A stretch of 64,000 nt of DNA from Parcubacteria group bacterium ADurb.Bin192 (lineage in GTDB: Bacteria > Patescibacteriota > Patescibacteriia > 2-12-FULL-60-25): contig MWCR01000001.1 of NCBI GenBank assembly GCA_002070095.1, forward strand, positions 124,001 through 188,000, given 5' to 3'. The position numbers were made by a program, and so were the translations under genes. Below are positions 49,854-60,600 of the stretch, one piece after another. Below the pieces are notes generated by a model. That model worked only from the letters and a program-made list of their open reading frames with translations, ran no database searches and had not been told where the DNA came from. Position 1 is the first letter of the stretch; every line of letters starts with the position of its first letter.

Positions 49854-50387
49854 GAGCCACGAGACACCCTTAATTTTTTAAAATATGTGGCGCCGTGGCT
49901 CCAAGCCAAGACGCGGATCCGTTTTCGTCGAGTGACAAATCTCGCGAGCTGCGAGACATTAGTTTAATAGTCGCTGACAAAGGGGATACTTGCGTATTCC
50001 TGGCTTTAAGAAGACTGCTGGCTCGTCCCATTCCTGGCGTCAGCTCCGAGATCTGCATAGACCTCATAATGGAGAGTAGCCTTAGTGGGTTGCACGTCTA
50101 AGACGCGCTGGATTTTGCTTTTTGATTTTTGATTTCTGTTTCCCGATGAGAATCGGGAGGGAACGAGACAATCCATGCGATGGATCTCCATGTGAACAGG
50201 ACATGGATGACCCATCTTTTTAGCAGTGTAAAGGTACGTTGAGGTTGTCCGGCCATGCTAGCCGCCGCTTAGCGCCATAACAGACGCCAGCTTGCCCCTC
50301 GGGCAGTCTAAAGAGAAAAAAAGATCGTACGCGCTTGGGATCAGCAAGCGACAAAAAAGGACAAATTACAGAAGGTACGATGTGCAT
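49854..50387 (-). ncRNA. Candidate structured non-coding RNA of about 530 nt, unknown class
   Basis: The 729 bp between rsmE and the 50523 gene hold no convincing protein gene but a consensus promoter on the minus strand and a dense series of local stems: ATCGTAC/GTACGAT with CGCTTG/CAAGCG (50324-50381), TGCCC/GGGCA (50294-50304), CCATGT/ACATGG and ATCCAT/ATGGAT (about 50173-50207), CCCGAT/ATCGGG (about 50143-50158), GAGATCT/AGACCTC (about 50048-50065), GGATAC/GTATTC (about 49983-50000), TCTCGC/GCGAGA (about 49938-49955), ending in GAGCCACG/CGTGGCTC (49854-49904). A U7 run follows the first hairpin. tmRNA, RNase P and SRP hallmarks were sought and not found. Confidence 0.5.
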
Positions 50388-50391
50388 AAGT

Positions 50392-50420
50392 ATTATACCT
50401 TGAATCAGAGGGTTAATCAA
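50392..50420 (-). promoter_or_regulatory. Promoter of the candidate ncRNA
   Basis: TTGATT (50415-50420), exactly 17 bp, perfect TATAAT (50392-50397) on the minus strand; start expected near 50385-50387. Confidence 0.65.
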
Positions 50421-50522
50421 TCATTGAAGGTAAGCCGTTTTGACGGCTAAAAAACAAGCTTTATATTAGGGAAAAATCAAATGAACACCAAATTTAAAAA
50501 AAGAAATCCACATGTTGATAAT

Positions 50523-51620
50523 TTAATCAAAACAAAAATTAATATATTGCTCCTGTCTGTTGATAACTAAAGACTTTAATTTAATAAAACAAATGTCAGA
50601 CCATGAACAAATATTTTTGAGACTTTGTTCATCAAAGGCGGCTAATCTCTGACCCTGACAGGCTAAGTCACCGGCTGACGAGCCGGTATAAATTCCCGGC
50701 AGATACGGCAAGTTGTATTTAATCGAATCGGACCGGGTTTGAGTGGCGTAGGACGCCGAGCCAGAAAGTTCCAAGACCTGAACCAGATAATCATCCGGCA
50801 ATAACAGACTGCCCACGGTCAATGTTTGGCCAATATAGCCCGAATCCGCGGCTTGCCTTGTCTTAAAAGACAAAGTCAGACCGTCGCTATGCTCCCAGTG
50901 CACCCAATCTTGAGCACCAAACCACTGTTCACCGAAAAAAGCTGTAAAATTAGCCAAATAATTATTATTTTCAGAGGATAAACTCAAATAATTAGTACTC
51001 CAATCAGGTTCTTGGTCCGTGAACTGTTCGGACGGCGCGGTCACCTTCCACGTTCCATTTTGAATATACCCCTCCAGAACAGGCGGCAATTCGGCTTCAT
51101 TACCTAAATTAAGCACCTTGGCCGGCCTGAGGCTCAACCAGAGCAAGGAACCTTTATCAGACCATGGATTGCCAAAAACTTGAAAAGGACTCTTGAATTC
51201 GACGGCAGAAGACGTATTTTCAGCTAAAACCCGCCACACGCTCCAGCCGTCAGCCGCTTGGCCGGTAAAATCCAAGACCCTGACCGCAAAAGGCGATAAT
51301 TGCTTGCCGGACTGATCTTCTGCCTGCAAACCGACCACCGCGGGCAAGGGATAGTTGTGTTCCACAGCCTCCCGCCACACAGCGGGCACACTGCTTGGCA
51401 GTTTATAACCAGGCGGAACAATGACCATGACCGCACTGTCAGACGGCAATGGCAAGCTTGTGAAGAACCAAAACCAGATACCGGCTCCCAAAACCAGCAA
51501 CCCAAAACTCCCCGCTGCTAGAGCGAGGAGTTTTGGCCACTTGTGACGGGCGCTAAATTGACCATAAGACATTATGGGAGAGCCCGAAAAAGCGGAGTCG
51601 CGTATCAATGGTTCGTTCAC
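50523..51620 (-). CDS. Unknown single-pass membrane protein
   Basis: A 365-residue protein with a cytoplasmic N-terminus, one membrane helix (about 30-54), and a large outside region without recognised motifs (VMVIVPPGYKLPSSVPAVW; later WSTNYLSLSSENNNYLANFT). Three Cys lie near the C-terminus. Its start overlaps the pnp stop by 4 bp, so it is the second gene of the pnp operon. Such anchored proteins of unknown role are common in CPR genomes. Confidence 0.75.
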   Translation of the reverse strand: MNEPLIRDSAFSGSPIMSYGQFSARHKWPKLLALAAGSFGLLVLGAGIWFWFFTSLPLPSDSAVMVIVPPGYKLPSSVPAVWREAVEHNYPLPAVVGLQAEDQSGKQLSPFAVRVLDFTGQAADGWSVWRVLAENTSSAVEFKSPFQVFGNPWSDKGSLLWLSLRPAKVLNLGNEAELPPVLEGYIQNGTWKVTAPSEQFTDQEPDWSTNYLSLSSENNNYLANFTAFFGEQWFGAQDWVHWEHSDGLTLSFKTRQAADSGYIGQTLTVGSLLLPDDYLVQVLELSGSASYATQTRSDSIKYNLPYLPGIYTGSSAGDLACQGQRLAAFDEQSLKNICSWSDICFIKLKSLVINRQEQYINFCFD

Positions 51621-53938
51621 AGTTTTATGGCCAACGGGTCATGCCCGGCCGGACCGGGGGGTGTCTGGTTAAAGGGTCTGGCCGGCGGTCTTCTGTCGCT
51701 CCCACCCGAACCTCGGGGACTGTCATAGCGCTTGCCGCCAAAACCGCCTCCGCCGCGTCCGCCTGACGGCCTGCCGCCCGAACGGTCGCTCCTGTCGCTC
51801 TCTTTATAATCAGCCTGCGTGCGCTTAATGGATAAATTAATACGGCCCATGGAATCTATTTCGTAAACCTTAACCGTGACCTCGTCTCCGATATTGACCA
51901 CGTCAGTGACTTTTTCCACTCTGAAAGGTGCCATTTCACTGATATGCACCAAACCCTCTTTGCCTGGCAGGATCTCTACGAAAGCTCCGAAATCCATAAT
52001 ACGTGTCACCTTGCCCGTAAAGGTCTCGCCCACTTCCACTTCGCGTGTCAGGTTCAGAATCATTTGCTTGGCCAGGGCCATGCCCTCTGAAGACACGGAG
52101 GTGATATAGACACTGCCGTCATCTTCAATATCAATTTCCACGCCGGTTTTTTCAATAATATCATTGATAACCTTGCCGCCCGGACCGATAACTTCGCGAA
52201 TCTTTTCAGGATTGATCTGCATGGTTTCGATGCGCGGCGCCCACTTGGAAAGTTCCGCTCTGGGAGCTGCGATGCAAGCTTCCAACGCATCCAATATGTG
52301 CAAACGCGCGGTCAGGGCTTTGGCGAACGTTTCCTTGACCACTTCCATGGGCAGGCCATGAGTCTTGGTATCCATCTGAATAGCGGTTATACCTTGCCTG
52401 GTGCCGGCCACTTTAAAATCCATGCCTCCGGAGCCGTCTTCCAAATCTTGCAGATCGGTTATCACGCGCCAACGATTGTTAGCTTCATCTGAAGCCACTC
52501 CCATGGCAATGCCGGCTACGGGCGCTTTAATGGGTACGCCCGCGTCCATCAAAGCCAAACTCGAAGCCGTGGCCGAACCCATGGACGAAGACCCGTTGGA
52601 ACCCAAGACTTCGGACACTACGCGGATGGTATACGGAAAGGTTTCCTTGTCCGGCAAAATACCCAGCAAGGCCCTTTCAGCCAAGGCTCCATGGCCGATT
52701 TCACGTCTGCCCGGTCCGCGGTTGGGTTTGGTTTCGCTGACCGCGTAGCTGGGAAAGTTGTAATGATGGAAGAAGCGGCGGGTGGTTTGATATTCCATGG
52801 TATCAATGGTTTGCGCCAAACCAGGACCGCCCAAGGTTACAGCTGACAGCACCTGTGTACTGCCGCGCATAAACAAACCGGAGCCGTGAGTGCGGGGCAA
52901 TAAGCCGACCTGCGTGTGCAAGGCTCGGACTTCGTCCAACCCGCGGCCATCCGCCCGGCGGCCCTCGTCCAAAATCATGCGCGTAACTTCGGCTTCCACA
53001 AATTCATCCAGCACTTCGGCCGCCACCTTACGCTTGTCTTTGCCGATTTCTTGCGCCACCAAGTGAGCTTCCAATTCCAGTTTTAATTGATAAACGGCTT
53101 TTTTGCGGTCAGCCTTGGTTTTAAGCGGCTCGGCAAATAAAACGGCTGAAGAACGTGATTTTAAAAATTCCAAAGCTCTAGCATGCAGTTCTTGTCTTTC
53201 GATGGCCGCGGCTTTTTCTTCTTCGGTTTTGGGAGTCAACAAATCAGCCTTGACCTTGCCGTGCGCAGCCACCACTTGTTTGATCAAATCGATTACAGGC
53301 TGAAGATTATCCAAAGCAAATTGCACGGACTGAATGGCATCCTGCTCGCTGATTTGACCGGCGCCCGCTTCCAACATAACGGTTTTATCAGCCGTACCGG
53401 CCACCACCAGATCCAAATCTCCTTCTTCCACTTCTTTGTAGGTGGGATTCAAAATCAACTGACCATCTTTACGGCCCACGCGCGCGGCCGCGATAGGACC
53501 GTCCCAGGGGATGTCTGACATGGCCAAAGCACAAGACGAACCGATTAAACCCAAAATATCACCATCATTTTCTTGATCATGACTCAAAACCGTGGAAATA
53601 ACCGCCACCTCATTGCGCATACTGTCAGAAAACATGGGGCGCAAAGCGCGGTCTATCAGACGTCCGGACAAAACCGCTTCATCGGACGGACGGCCTTCAC
53701 GCTTGATGAAACGCGAGCCTTTAATGCGGCCGGCCGCGTAAAACTTTTCTTCAAAATCAACTTGCAAGGGGAAAAAATCCAAGCCCTCGCGCACGCCGCC
53801 CATGGTGGCCGTGCATAAAACCAAGGTATCGCCATAGCGTACCGTACAAGATCCGCTGGCCTGTTGAGCCAAGAGATCGACCCCAATGGTCAGCGTCCGG
53901 CCACCCCATTCAACGGAGTATTCTTTAGACTGTTGCAT
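51617..53938 (-). CDS. pnp: Polynucleotide phosphorylase
   Basis: A 773-residue exoribonuclease with two RNase PH domains (about 10-140 and 315-540), the all-alpha linker, a KH domain with [18 protein letters not shown] (about 562-579) and an S1 domain (about 625-690; [18 protein letters not shown]). [15 protein letters not shown] and the Asp cluster of [19 protein letters not shown] are the catalytic signatures. The C-terminus is a Gly/Arg-rich tail (about 705-760). It degrades RNA 3'-5' using phosphate. A structured leader lies upstream (54029-54073). Confidence 0.96.
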   Translation of the reverse strand: MQQSKEYSVEWGGRTLTIGVDLLAQQASGSCTVRYGDTLVLCTATMGGVREGLDFFPLQVDFEEKFYAAGRIKGSRFIKREGRPSDEAVLSGRLIDRALRPMFSDSMRNEVAVISTVLSHDQENDGDILGLIGSSCALAMSDIPWDGPIAAARVGRKDGQLILNPTYKEVEEGDLDLVVAGTADKTVMLEAGAGQISEQDAIQSVQFALDNLQPVIDLIKQVVAAHGKVKADLLTPKTEEEKAAAIERQELHARALEFLKSRSSAVLFAEPLKTKADRKKAVYQLKLELEAHLVAQEIGKDKRKVAAEVLDEFVEAEVTRMILDEGRRADGRGLDEVRALHTQVGLLPRTHGSGLFMRGSTQVLSAVTLGGPGLAQTIDTMEYQTTRRFFHHYNFPSYAVSETKPNRGPGRREIGHGALAERALLGILPDKETFPYTIRVVSEVLGSNGSSSMGSATASSLALMDAGVPIKAPVAGIAMGVASDEANNRWRVITDLQDLEDGSGGMDFKVAGTRQGITAIQMDTKTHGLPMEVVKETFAKALTARLHILDALEACIAAPRAELSKWAPRIETMQINPEKIREVIGPGGKVINDIIEKTGVEIDIEDDGSVYITSVSSEGMALAKQMILNLTREVEVGETFTGKVTRIMDFGAFVEILPGKEGLVHISEMAPFRVEKVTDVVNIGDEVTVKVYEIDSMGRINLSIKRTQADYKESDRSDRSGGRPSGGRGGGGFGGKRYDSPRGSGGSDRRPPARPFNQTPPGPAGHDPLAIKL

Positions 53939-54028
53939 ATCATAAATGACCCGCTGTCAAAAACACATCCCGCCCCGTTTAAAAACAAGGAATGATTATG
54001 TTTAAGCGGCAAATCATGTTGTTTAACT

Positions 54029-54073
54029 GGTCCCGAAACTCAATCCGCGCCATGCGGATCCTTGTCTCGGGGC
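54029..54073 (-). promoter_or_regulatory. Structured region upstream of pnp
   Basis: Nested stems GGCCCCGAGAC...GTTTCGGGACC and ATCCGC/GCGGAT about 90-140 bases before the pnp ATG. In other bacteria the pnp leader is an RNase III-processed hairpin used for autoregulation; the same use here is conjecture. Confidence 0.45.
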
Positions 54074-54112
54074 CAATACAATAAATTATTAATGACTAGG
54101 CCATTTTGGCAT

Positions 54113-54139
54113 AAAAAAAGCCCCCTGTCAAAGGAGCTT
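54113..54139 (-). terminator. Terminator of the 54163 gene
   Basis: AAGCTCC TTTGACA GGGGGCTT followed by a run of seven T on the minus strand. Confidence 0.75.
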
Positions 54140-54162
54140 GGGCCTAAAAATAGGCTAAAATT

Positions 54163-54579
54163 CTATTTGGAAAAATCCTGAATAGCCTTAACCACTTTGG
54201 AATCGCTTTTTAAATCTTCGATGAATAAAACATGTTGCCGGTTGATTTCCATACGGTCTTCGGGACCGTGCAATTCATTGCCCAGCTTGATGAGCTTAAT
54301 GTCCTGCTGAGACTCCAAATTAGCGGCATTATTGGCCGCTCTGTCCGACTGCAAATAATAAATATCCGAGAGGACAATCTGACCGCTGTCTTTGGATTGA
54401 ACCACTCCAAAATAAACTTGGCCGTTGGTTAAAAAGACGGCCTGACGACCATAAGGCTTGTATACGGCGCTGTTCGTAAACCAAACATAGCACCCGGCTA
54501 TTAAACCGCTGGCCAAGGCCATAACAGCCAGACCCATAAGAAAAGGTTTCCAGTGGAAAAAAGGTTCGTTTTTTGACAT
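54163..54579 (-). CDS. Small single-TM protein, unknown
   Basis: A 138-residue protein with one membrane helix (about 11-34) and an outside domain starting AVFLTNGQVYFGVVQSKDSG (about 47-66), a beta-hairpin pattern seen in many short CPR proteins. The end is charged and helical. No function is known. It is monocistronic with its own terminator. Confidence 0.75.
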   Translation of the reverse strand: MSKNEPFFHWKPFLMGLAVMALASGLIAGCYVWFTNSAVYKPYGRQAVFLTNGQVYFGVVQSKDSGQIVLSDIYYLQSDRAANNAANLESQQDIKLIKLGNELHGPEDRMEINRQHVLFIEDLKSDSKVVKAIQDFSK

Positions 54580-54603
54580 ATTGATTCCAATTATACCACA
54601 TCT

Positions 54604-54633
54604 AAAAAGACCCGGCCTAACCGAGTCTTTTTT
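54604..54633 (-). terminator. Terminator of the giant surface protein gene
   Basis: AAAAGACTCGG...CCGGGTCTTTTT just after the stop at 54643. Confidence 0.75.
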
Positions 54634-54642
54634 GCTGGTGGT

Positions 54643-57600
54643 TTATATTTCAGCTTCCCCGCCTTGATCGGTTTCCACCGCCGGTTCCGGCTCCTCTGTC
54701 ACGGCTTGTTCCGTGACTTCGGGTTCGGAAGCGGGCGGGACCTGATCGGTTTCTTCTTCAGTCGGAGCAACCTCGTCTACAGCTCCCTCTTCGGGAACAT
54801 CGGACGGCTCAACTGTTTCTTCCACCGGAGCCGGTACAGCCGACTGTCCATTGGCATTAATCTGGGTTTCCAGCTTGGAAGTACCCATGTCCGTCATCTC
54901 AATCTCCAAGGTGGTACCGTTGCTGACAAAAACCTTGGCTTCGCGATTACCGAATGCGTGCCAATTAAAGATAATGTCTTGATACTGGATGGGATCGATC
55001 ACGATATCAAAGCCGGTCAAGGATACATTTTCCACGCCGTAATCCATGCGCTTGGCGCCGAAAGGAGTAACAGTGACAATCGGTAATTCATCATAAGGTA
55101 CTTCAAAGGAAACCGTAACTCTATCTTCACCTGTCAAAATCATGGCTTGCCCCACAGCATCACGGCTTAATGTTACATGACCCATAACCGTTACATTGCC
55201 TTCAAATATGGCATTACTGACAGCCAAATCCACAACTTCCAAATTGGTGTCTCCGCCTTGCAAAGATGTACCCGCAACAGAAGATTGCATGTTGCTCTTA
55301 TCAAATGACTCAAAGAATACAGAGATCTTCTTATGCTTAACACCATCGATTTCAGTCGTCACACTTGACCAATCAATCGATTCGGCGGCTTTGGCAATGA
55401 TATGACTGACAATAAACTCACCCGTATCTTTCTGCGCATGACCTGCAACATCCGAAGATATAAGGTAATCACCGATATTGATATTTTCACCCTTATCGGC
55501 AACCCACACTTCTCCATTACCAACAGCCATAATCAAATGCGGGTTGGATTCATCATAAGCTTTGTTGGATTCCTGCAGAGCCAAGTACGAGCCCATAACC
55601 TTGGAGTCATTGGCGATAGCCGTCTTGGTAACTCCGTAAACAATTTCCGATTGAGGATTGTTATGTAAGTTGCGATTATCTCCGGTCAAAGAAACTAACA
55701 TTCCACGTTCCATCAACTCATCAGTCCAAGCATAGTGAGAACCCGTAAAAGCATTGTAAGAAACCGTTGTACCGGAAACTGAAATTGTGCCCTCTTCCAC
55801 ACCTGCTTGGCGTAAAGAGATAATAGTACCGTCACTGGTAGTACGATCAAACACAGCCACCGTATTGGCGGATTGCGTGGCATGAAAACGCGCGGCCGGA
55901 GCATTGGTGCCGATACCCACGCGATCATTGGCGGCATCCGTATATAACAAGTTGGCTATGGTATCACCCTCAACTCTTAATCCAACACCCGTAACACCGC
56001 CTTCATTGATAACCAAGCCCGAATTGGTAAACATACCAACGCGAGTGGTGTAATCCCTGAATTCAATGGCACCGCCGTTGCCCGTGGCATTATAATCCCA
56101 AATCATCAAATTACTTCCCGTGGGCAAATAGACCCTATGATCCACATCTCCGCTTCCTTCCAAGCGCAAATAATTATAATCAGCCGCTGATCCTGCAGTT
56201 GTGCCTCCAACATGCAACTTGGCCAAAGGAGTTGTTTGATCAAAACCCACGTTTCCATTGGTAGCATCAACAAACAAGGCATGTGTATTGGTATCACTTT
56301 CCACGCGGAAATCAATACCGGCCGTACTGCCGTCATTAATAACTACTCCGTTAAGCATGAACTTGGCGACTTGAGTCGTTCCATCTAAAATTGACAAGGC
56401 ACCGCCGTTTCCACTGGAATTTACGTTCCAGTTAGTGGCATTACCGCCGGCTGAAAAATATATTTCACTTTGAATATCATTATCATTGGTAGCTTGGAAT
56501 TTTAACAAGGTAACATCAGCCAAGGACGCATCTCCGGCAATTTCCAGCCTGGCATCCGGCGAAGCGGCACCGATACCCAAATCTCCATTGGCTGTTAAAA
56601 CAAACGGCGTGGAATCGGAAGCTTCATCGGTAATGTAGAATGAATGACCACTCCCTGTGTTAGCAAGCTTGATAGCTGCCCCAGACGAAGAGTGTGCAAT
56701 ATCAAGACTATCTCCGGTTCCGCTGTTAGAGAGGCGTATCAGATCGCCTGAACCGCTGGGTTTGGAAACATTAATTGATGCCTTACCCAGGGTATCATCA
56801 ATATAGATGCCGGACCCATCCGTATCATTATCAATGCGTATACCATTACTGCTATTGCCTGAATTTTGAACATTCATACCGTTTCCCGTACTGTTAGTTA
56901 CCAACACAAAGCCGTTATTAGCCGTATTGTTATCCAATTGCATACCTATGCCCGCATGTTGACGAATATAAATACCTTGTCCGGCACCCGATTGCGGAAT
57001 CGTTATACCATTACCCGAACCGTTATTATCAATTAACAAACCCGCGCCTGCACTGGCATTGTTTAAATCTATCAAATTACCGCCGGAAGCCGAATCATTA
57101 CGTATAGCCATACCGGCAACACCGGAAAAATGATCTATATTGATACCATAACCATCGGAACTGTTATCAATATACAAAGCACTGATTCCACTGCCATAAT
57201 TGTTCAAACGCATGGCATCACCGGTGGAATTGGCATCAACATAAATACCATAATTACCGGTATTATTTTCCACCACCAAACCGGTTCCACCATTTTGTCT
57301 GACATACATGCCTACGCCTGATCCTGTTTGTGATACAACAAAACCTTTTCCCGTACTGCCGTTGGCAACAGTAATAGCATCACCGGAACCGGAATAATCA
57401 ACCTGCAAAGCCGTGCCATTGCCTGCATCGGTCAACCAAACAGCGCCGGAATCAACGCGAATTTGTCTGCCCACGCCCGAACCACCCGCATCATAAGCCC
57501 TGTCCAAAGTAATCAAATCTTGAGAAGCTAAAGCTTTCCAAGCGGTTCCATTCCAATAGAAAGGTGTGGATGAAGCCGTATTATAAATCATGGCACCCGC

Positions 57601-60600
57601 TTGCAAACCGCTGGCCGGATTCAAGGCATATTGACCCAACATAAACTGAGCCGTTAAGCGCGCGTCGCCGGTAATGTCCAATTTATAAGCCGGGGACATA
57701 TTGACGATGCCAACATTGCCGCTGTTATCAATGATTAAACGATTGTCATCATTAGTGCTTAAAAGCATACTATCGTTAGAGTGGCTATACATAATGCCTC
57801 CCACATCGACATTGTCCGGATCCGCAAACCTTACTCCACCCGCACTATTTATACCGGATCTTATTGTCATGCCGGCATGACTATTGTTTTCCAAAACCAA
57901 CAAAGCCATTCTGCGATCAATACTTGTTCCGCCAACAGAATTATAAACCACATGCAAACCATATTCACCGATATTGGAAAAACCTCCGTCATTAAAAGTT
58001 GGGTCGATTCTTAAACCGGCTAAAACCTGATCGTCGGTACTGGCCTTAATTGTTTGTTGGAATAAAACACCGGGATATCCATTTTCCGTACCTCTGCGCA
58101 CGTCCAATCCCGCAGCCGGAGTTTGGACGCCTATGCCCACATAACCCTGATTTGCCAAAGTCATTACATTCTGTGAATTGGAATTGAAATCCAAATTTCT
58201 TTGCCATTCAAAAACCGAATTTCTATCATCGGTTGAACTGACATACATACTGATATATCCGCCGTTCAAACCCGCTTCGGCGCGGAACAAATTATTACCG
58301 GCTGTAACGCCTCCATCAATATGCAATTTGTAGGACGGCACCGATTCACCGATACCAACATTACCGGAATTTTCCTGCAAAACAACATAATCGCTGTCAC
58401 CGTCAACACGAAGATGTGTATTAGATTTGGGTGCATTATAAACCTCGAATACGGAAGTATCTTCACCGACCGAGAAATACGCATTACCCGCCACATTCAA
58501 TCTATAAGCTCCCGGCAATTCAGTTCCGATGCCTACATTGCCATTGGTCAAAATCCTCATAGCTTCACTGCCTCCGGCGCGAGTGACTGTTAAGGCGCCA
58601 TTGGCGGCCTGCGCCAAATCCCAAGTTGAAGTACCGATATGGACATTCGCTCCCCAAACATCAGACCAGCGTCTGGACGAACTGCCCAAAGCATAAGTAT
58701 TATTGGCACCCGGAATGATTGTACCCGTCGAAGTACCTCCGGCAAATTCAATCCAATTGGTAGTGATATTGCCGTTATCCGTCACTTGCTGCAAATTCAA
58801 TGCGCCGGCTGTTCCGGTGGCAAAAGCCGACCAACCCGTATTGGTGGCATCTCCGGTTTCCTTAATATACATAACGCCCGAAACCGAATCCACCGCCAAA
58901 TCACCAACCGAACCCGTGATATAGCCTTCAGGATCCGCATCCGAATTAAAAATCATAAAGCCGGTTGAAGAATTATTTAAGGCTATAGCCGGATTACCGA
59001 TTCCTCCCGCAACATCGATATCCAAAGGAGCTAAAGCCGTATGACCCGCATGTTCACCGATATACAGACCCTCGGAATCAATGGAAACTCTTTGTCTTAA
59101 AAATCCTCCGCCCAATTCCGTAGTGTAAAATATTAAATTGGCTCCATTATTTACTCCATCCCAATCACCGACCGCACGGCTCAAAATCACTGATCCCGGA
59201 TCAAAAGTCGTTCCATTGTAACCCTGAAAAACCATGGCGCCCAATGTTTTACCCGAATCAACCGCCTCGACAACATTGCTGTTACCTTGAGCGGCTTTAA
59301 AGGTGATGCCCGGAAAATCCGCCAAATTGGATGAATAATTTTCAATACTCAAAGCGCTGTTTGCCGTAGCACCCTCACCGCTCACGGTTAAACGCGCATC
59401 CGGTAAGATCGTATTTACACCAATATAACCGGTAGCTGAATTGATATACATGTTCCTGCCGCTGCCGCTGGTATGCAAATTAAACGATCCATCGCCGTCC
59501 ACCAATACACTGGCCCAATCACTGCCTCCGTCGGACGTCATACGCAATTCCGTAGCTCCGGCATTACCCTGCAAATACATAATCGCATCCGAATCACCGG
59601 AAATCACACTGAAATGAGTTTCCGCATTTGGTCGAATGATTGCAAAATCATTGGTGCTGGTTCCTCCGGCAAACTCGATCCAATTGGTGGTGATATTGCC
59701 AAGATCGGTTACTGCCTGCAAATCTCCGGCTCCAGCTCCCGTGCCTGTAGCAAAAGCAATCCATTCAGTGCCATCCCAGAAAAACGGAGTGGATGAAGCC
59801 GTGTTGTAAACCATGGCTCCGGCCTGCAATCCGGCTAAAGGATTCAGAGCATATTGGCCGAGCATCAATTGATTGCTGACGCGCGCGTCGCCCACCACAT
59901 CCAAACGATACATGGGGGATGAAGTTGATAAACCAACAAACGCATTTTGATCAACTCTAATTGCATCTTGATGATTATTGACAGCTACATTAAAACTCTG
60001 CCGGCCAATACTCATGGAGGATTGGTTACTGGCATAGTACAAAGCAAAACCTTCTTCCGGATTAAAGTTAAACACCAGATCTCCGCCAAAAGCATTCAAA
60101 ACATCAGCCGCCCGAATTTCGAAATGATCATATTCATCATTGATATTTTGCAAAATCTTAGCATAGCCTCCCAATGTACTGTTGATTGATACCAACGGCT
60201 CACCCAAGGTCGGATCTATTCTCATGGCTTCGTAACCTGCTACATCAAACCTGATAATATCTTCGTCCGCCGATTCTTCAACTTGCACACCCGTATCCGA
60301 ATCCGCATCCCAAATTGAATTGGCCACACCGGCACTACCCAAAGCCACCCAACCGGTATTTGTTCCATTTCCGGTTTCTTTAATGTATAAACGACCATTA
60401 GCTGAATCTATGGCCAAATCACCGCGCGAACCGGTCACCAAACCTTGAGGATTGGATGTAACCAAGAACTGCTGATAATCACCGGCATTATTTTGATACG
60501 TAGCTATCGCTGTTGTTGAAGCGGCGTCTGAATTTACATGTAAACGAGTAGAGGGTGTAATGGTGCCAATACCAACTCTACCTGTTGCATTGGTGATATG

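Noticed and set aside
49870-50215. Small proteins of 65-69 residues in the same gap, on both strands
   Set aside because: They overlap each other on both strands, have no ribosome binding site and odd composition; better explained by a structured RNA.
49794-50522. tmRNA, RNase P RNA, SRP RNA or group I intron in the rsmE-downstream gap
   Set aside because: No tRNA-like end with TTCRA loop, no GAGGAAAGTC or ACAGAA pair, no GGAA-loop SRP domain and no intron core were found on either strand; listed only as an unknown ncRNA candidate.
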